Assembly (NCBI GenBank): GCA_016716225.1
Contig: JADJWT010000001.1
Coordinates: forward strand, 2,304,501-2,368,500
Length of the DNA: 64,000 nucleotides
Direction of reading: 5' to 3'
Source of the DNA: Ignavibacteriota bacterium
GTDB taxonomy: Bacteria; Bacteroidota; Ignavibacteria; Ignavibacteriales; Melioribacteraceae
Position numbers and translations under genes: made by a program. The notes under the pieces are model-generated. The model worked only from the letters and a program-made list of their open reading frames with translations. It made no database searches and was not told the origin of the DNA. This document shows positions 62,038-64,000 of the stretch, in pieces. Numbering within the stretch: the stretch's first letter is position 1; the number at the start of each line of letters is the position of its first letter.

Positions 62038-64000
62038 TAATTTTGGATGACATACAATTAGATACTTTACTTTCTGATTTACTTGGATTATGCAAGAAAA
62101 ATCTGCATTCATTTAACGAAGAACTTGTAACCAAAGCTTTTAAGTTAAGTTTTGAAGCACACAAAAATCATTTCAGAGCTTCCGGGGAACCTTATTTTCT
62201 TCATCCTTACAATGTTACAATGATTGTAGCAAAAGAAATTCCTTTGGATGATATATCAATTGTAAGCGCTTTATTGCATGATGTTGTTGAAGATACAGAT
62301 ATTAGTTTAGAATTTGTTGAACGTGAATTTGGAAAAGAAGTTGCAGAAATTGTAGATGGTGTAACAAAAATTAGTGGAGTTTTTAGAGGTCACAATATTA
62401 CTCAAGCTGAAAACTACAGAAAATTGCTTCTCTCAATGGTTAATGATGTAAGAGTAATTTTAGTAAAATTTGCCGATCGTCTTCATAATATGAGAACACT
62501 GGAATTTGTTTCGCCACACAAACAAAGAAGAATTGCAACAGAAACTTTGGAAATTTATGCGCCGTTTGCACATAGATTCGGCTTGGGAAAAGTTAAATGG
62601 GAATTGGAAGATCTCGCATTTAAGTATTTAAATAAAGATGCATACAATGAAATTGCAAAAAAACTTAATGAAACAAGACGAGAACGAGAAGCATATATAA
62701 AATATGTTACAGAACCAATCAAAAAAAGATTAGATGAACACGAATTAATTTATGAAATTGGCGGACGACCCAAACATTTTTATAGTATTTATAAAAAAAT
62801 GATTAAGCAGAATAAACCTCTTGAAGATATCTATGATCTTTCTGCAATTAGAATAATTTTAGAAAATAATGATCAAAATGATTGCTATTATGTTTTGGGT
62901 ATTATCAATCAATTGTTCAGACCAATTCCGGATAGATTTAAAGATTTTATTTCCATTCCTAAAAAAAATAATTACCAATCAATCCATAATACTGTAATTG
63001 GTCCGGAAGGAAAACTTGTAGAAATCCAAATTAGAACAAGAGCAATGCATGAAATTGCAGAGAAAGGTGTTGCTGCTCACTGGAAGTATAAAGAAAATAT
63101 GTCATCATCAAATAGAGATTTGGAAGATTGGGTAAATTGGATTAGAGATATTTTTGAAAGTGTTTCGCGTGATGAAGCTAGCAACGAAATTTTAGCAAGT
63201 TTCAAATTGAATTTATATCAAGATGAAATTTATGTTTTTACACCCAAAGGCGATTTAAAAATTCTTCCACTCGATTCAACACCAGTAGATTTTGCATACG
63301 AAATTCATAGCAAAGTTGGATATCATTGTATTGGTGCAAAAGTTAACGGTAAAATTGTACCGCTTAGCAGTCCTTTACAAAGCGGCGATCAATTGGAAAT
63401 TTTAACATCTAAAAATCAGCACCCAAATAAAAGCTGGCTTCAATTTGTTAAAACACATAAAGCAAAATCAAATATCAGAAAGTACATCCAAAAAGAAGAA
63501 GATAGAATTGTTGAAACCGGAAAAGAAATTTGGGAAAGAAAACTTAAAAAGTATAAACTTTCTTTTTCTCAGGACGATATAAATAAATTAGCAAAAAAAT
63601 TAAAGTTTGAAAATCCATCAAAATTTTTTGTTGCAGTTGCCGAAGATCAAGTCGATTTGGAAAGTATTTTAAATCCCGAAGAAATTAAAGAAGAAGAATT
63701 AAACGATTTAAAATTTGATAGCTTTGCAAAATTTGCACGTGAAAGTATTGGTGAAGTTGTTGTTGAAGGTGCACACAAAGGTTTTGTATACAATTATGCA
63801 AAGTGCTGTAATCCAATTCCTGGTGATCCGATTGTTGGTTATATTACGATTGGTGAAGGAATTAAAATTCACAGAAAGAATTGTAAAAATTTATTGCAGC
63901 TATCTGAGAATAATGAAAATCGCTTAGTTCCGGTTGAATGGCCCGGTGAGGCTGGATCATTTTTCTTAGCTGGAATTACAATAAAAGGTGAGGATCGTCC
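62034..64000 (+). CDS. rel: Bifunctional (p)ppGpp synthetase/hydrolase (Rel/SpoT), 3' end outside window
   Basis: Starts with ATG in the stop codon of the preceding gene and stays open to the window end (about 655 codons seen). The hydrolase HD domain carries LLHDVVEDT (His82-Asp83, Glu86-Asp87) and FADRLHNMRTLEF; the synthetase has GGRPKHFYSIYKKM (about 242-255), IYDLSAIRII, and NNYQSIHNTVIGPEGKLVE-type residues with EIQIRT; then TGS (about 400-465, IYVFTPKGDLKIL), and a zinc-finger/RIS region (YAKCCNPIPGDPIVGY, RKNCKN). The ACT domain lies beyond the end. Both active sites look intact, so it should make and break (p)ppGpp in the stringent response. Confidence 0.95.
   Translation, partial: MIILDDIQLDTLLSDLLGLCKKNLHSFNEELVTKAFKLSFEAHKNHFRASGEPYFLHPYNVTMIVAKEIPLDDISIVSALLHDVVEDTDISLEFVEREFGKEVAEIVDGVTKISGVFRGHNITQAENYRKLLLSMVNDVRVILVKFADRLHNMRTLEFVSPHKQRRIATETLEIYAPFAHRFGLGKVKWELEDLAFKYLNKDAYNEIAKKLNETRREREAYIKYVTEPIKKRLDEHELIYEIGGRPKHFYSIYKKMIKQNKPLEDIYDLSAIRIILENNDQNDCYYVLGIINQLFRPIPDRFKDFISIPKKNNYQSIHNTVIGPEGKLVEIQIRTRAMHEIAEKGVAAHWKYKENMSSSNRDLEDWVNWIRDIFESVSRDEASNEILASFKLNLYQDEIYVFTPKGDLKILPLDSTPVDFAYEIHSKVGYHCIGAKVNGKIVPLSSPLQSGDQLEILTSKNQHPNKSWLQFVKTHKAKSNIRKYIQKEEDRIVETGKEIWERKLKKYKLSFSQDDINKLAKKLKFENPSKFFVAVAEDQVDLESILNPEEIKEEELNDLKFDSFAKFARESIGEVVVEGAHKGFVYNYAKCCNPIPGDPIVGYITIGEGIKIHRKNCKNLLQLSENNENRLVPVEWPGEAGSFFLAGITIKGEDR

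Noticed and set aside
63715..63927. Short plus-strand frame inside the rel gene
   Set aside because: It is an alternative frame within the rel coding region; the rel frame encodes clear TGS and zinc-finger motifs through the same bases.
1..64000. Mobile elements, phage genes or CRISPR array
   Set aside because: No transposase, integrase, phage structural gene or regularly spaced direct repeats were found; gene content and composition look uniform throughout.

Overview
This is a low-GC (by eye about 30%), gene-dense bacterial chromosome segment that looks like core genome of the Ignavibacteria/Chlorobi side of the Bacteroidota superphylum. Supporting signs are a PorU sortase and PorV of the type IX secretion system (T9SS), FlgD-like secretion tails, a short (284 aa) primary sigma factor, an L17 protein with a C-terminal helix-hairpin-helix extension, many starts with little Shine-Dalgarno signal, frequent TTG/GTG starts, and a tRNA promoter that matches the Bacteroidota pattern (TTG, 20 bp, TAnnTTTG). 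The assignment is inference from gene content; no 16S gene is present. I found no insertion sequences, phage genes, CRISPR arrays or rRNA genes.

Layout. 1-2.1 kb: end of the alpha ribosomal operon (rpsD, rpoA, rplQ) closed by a hairpin terminator. 2.1-9.4 kb: engB, a GAF/degenerate-GGDEF membrane protein, phosphopentomutase, two tandem microcompartment vertex proteins, primary sigma factor, NlpC/P60 lipoprotein and fumarase. 9.5-18.5 kb: transketolase, a YqaA-type membrane protein, a HGSNAT/NagX-like acyltransferase, long-chain acyl-CoA ligase, MetRS and an apparently orphan DNA methyltransferase. 18.6-25 kb: three successive SurA/parvulin-type genes, a MoxR ATPase and an M23 peptidase, an envelope-biogenesis operon. 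25-26.1 kb (minus): Fur-family regulator and a metallo-beta-lactamase-fold hydrolase. 26.2-29.4 kb: dodecin, peroxiredoxin, then PTPS, folE and two short-chain dehydrogenases, which together look like a tetrahydrobiopterin-type pteridine operon. 30.3-32.6 kb: ECF sigma factor, candidate membrane anti-sigma and two Spy/LTxxQ-like periplasmic proteins. 32.7 kb: tRNA-Leu(GAG). 33.8-41.9 kb: a six-gene outer-membrane/energy-transduction operon (large TPR protein, beta-barrel, HU-SPOR fusion, ExbB, ExbD, TonB). 41.9-44.0 kb (minus): four small membrane/propeller proteins. 44.1-45.3 kb: endonuclease III and an HD protein. 45.5-57.7 kb: T9SS/outer-membrane locus (PorU, PorV, an M6-like protein that has lost its HExxH motif, a metallopeptidase-propeller-barrel protein, a DUF5683-like protein). 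57.7-64 kb: Der GTPase, CoA-disulfide-reductase-like flavoprotein, uracil phosphoribosyltransferase, a TPR protein, and the start of a bifunctional Rel (p)ppGpp enzyme that runs off the window.

The most interesting points are the putative pteridine operon, the isolated vertex-protein pair beside phosphopentomutase, the T9SS cluster with a predicted dead protease and an unusual three-part outer-membrane peptidase, and several palindromic operator candidates, including a CRP/FNR-like site and a possible Fur-family autoregulatory site.
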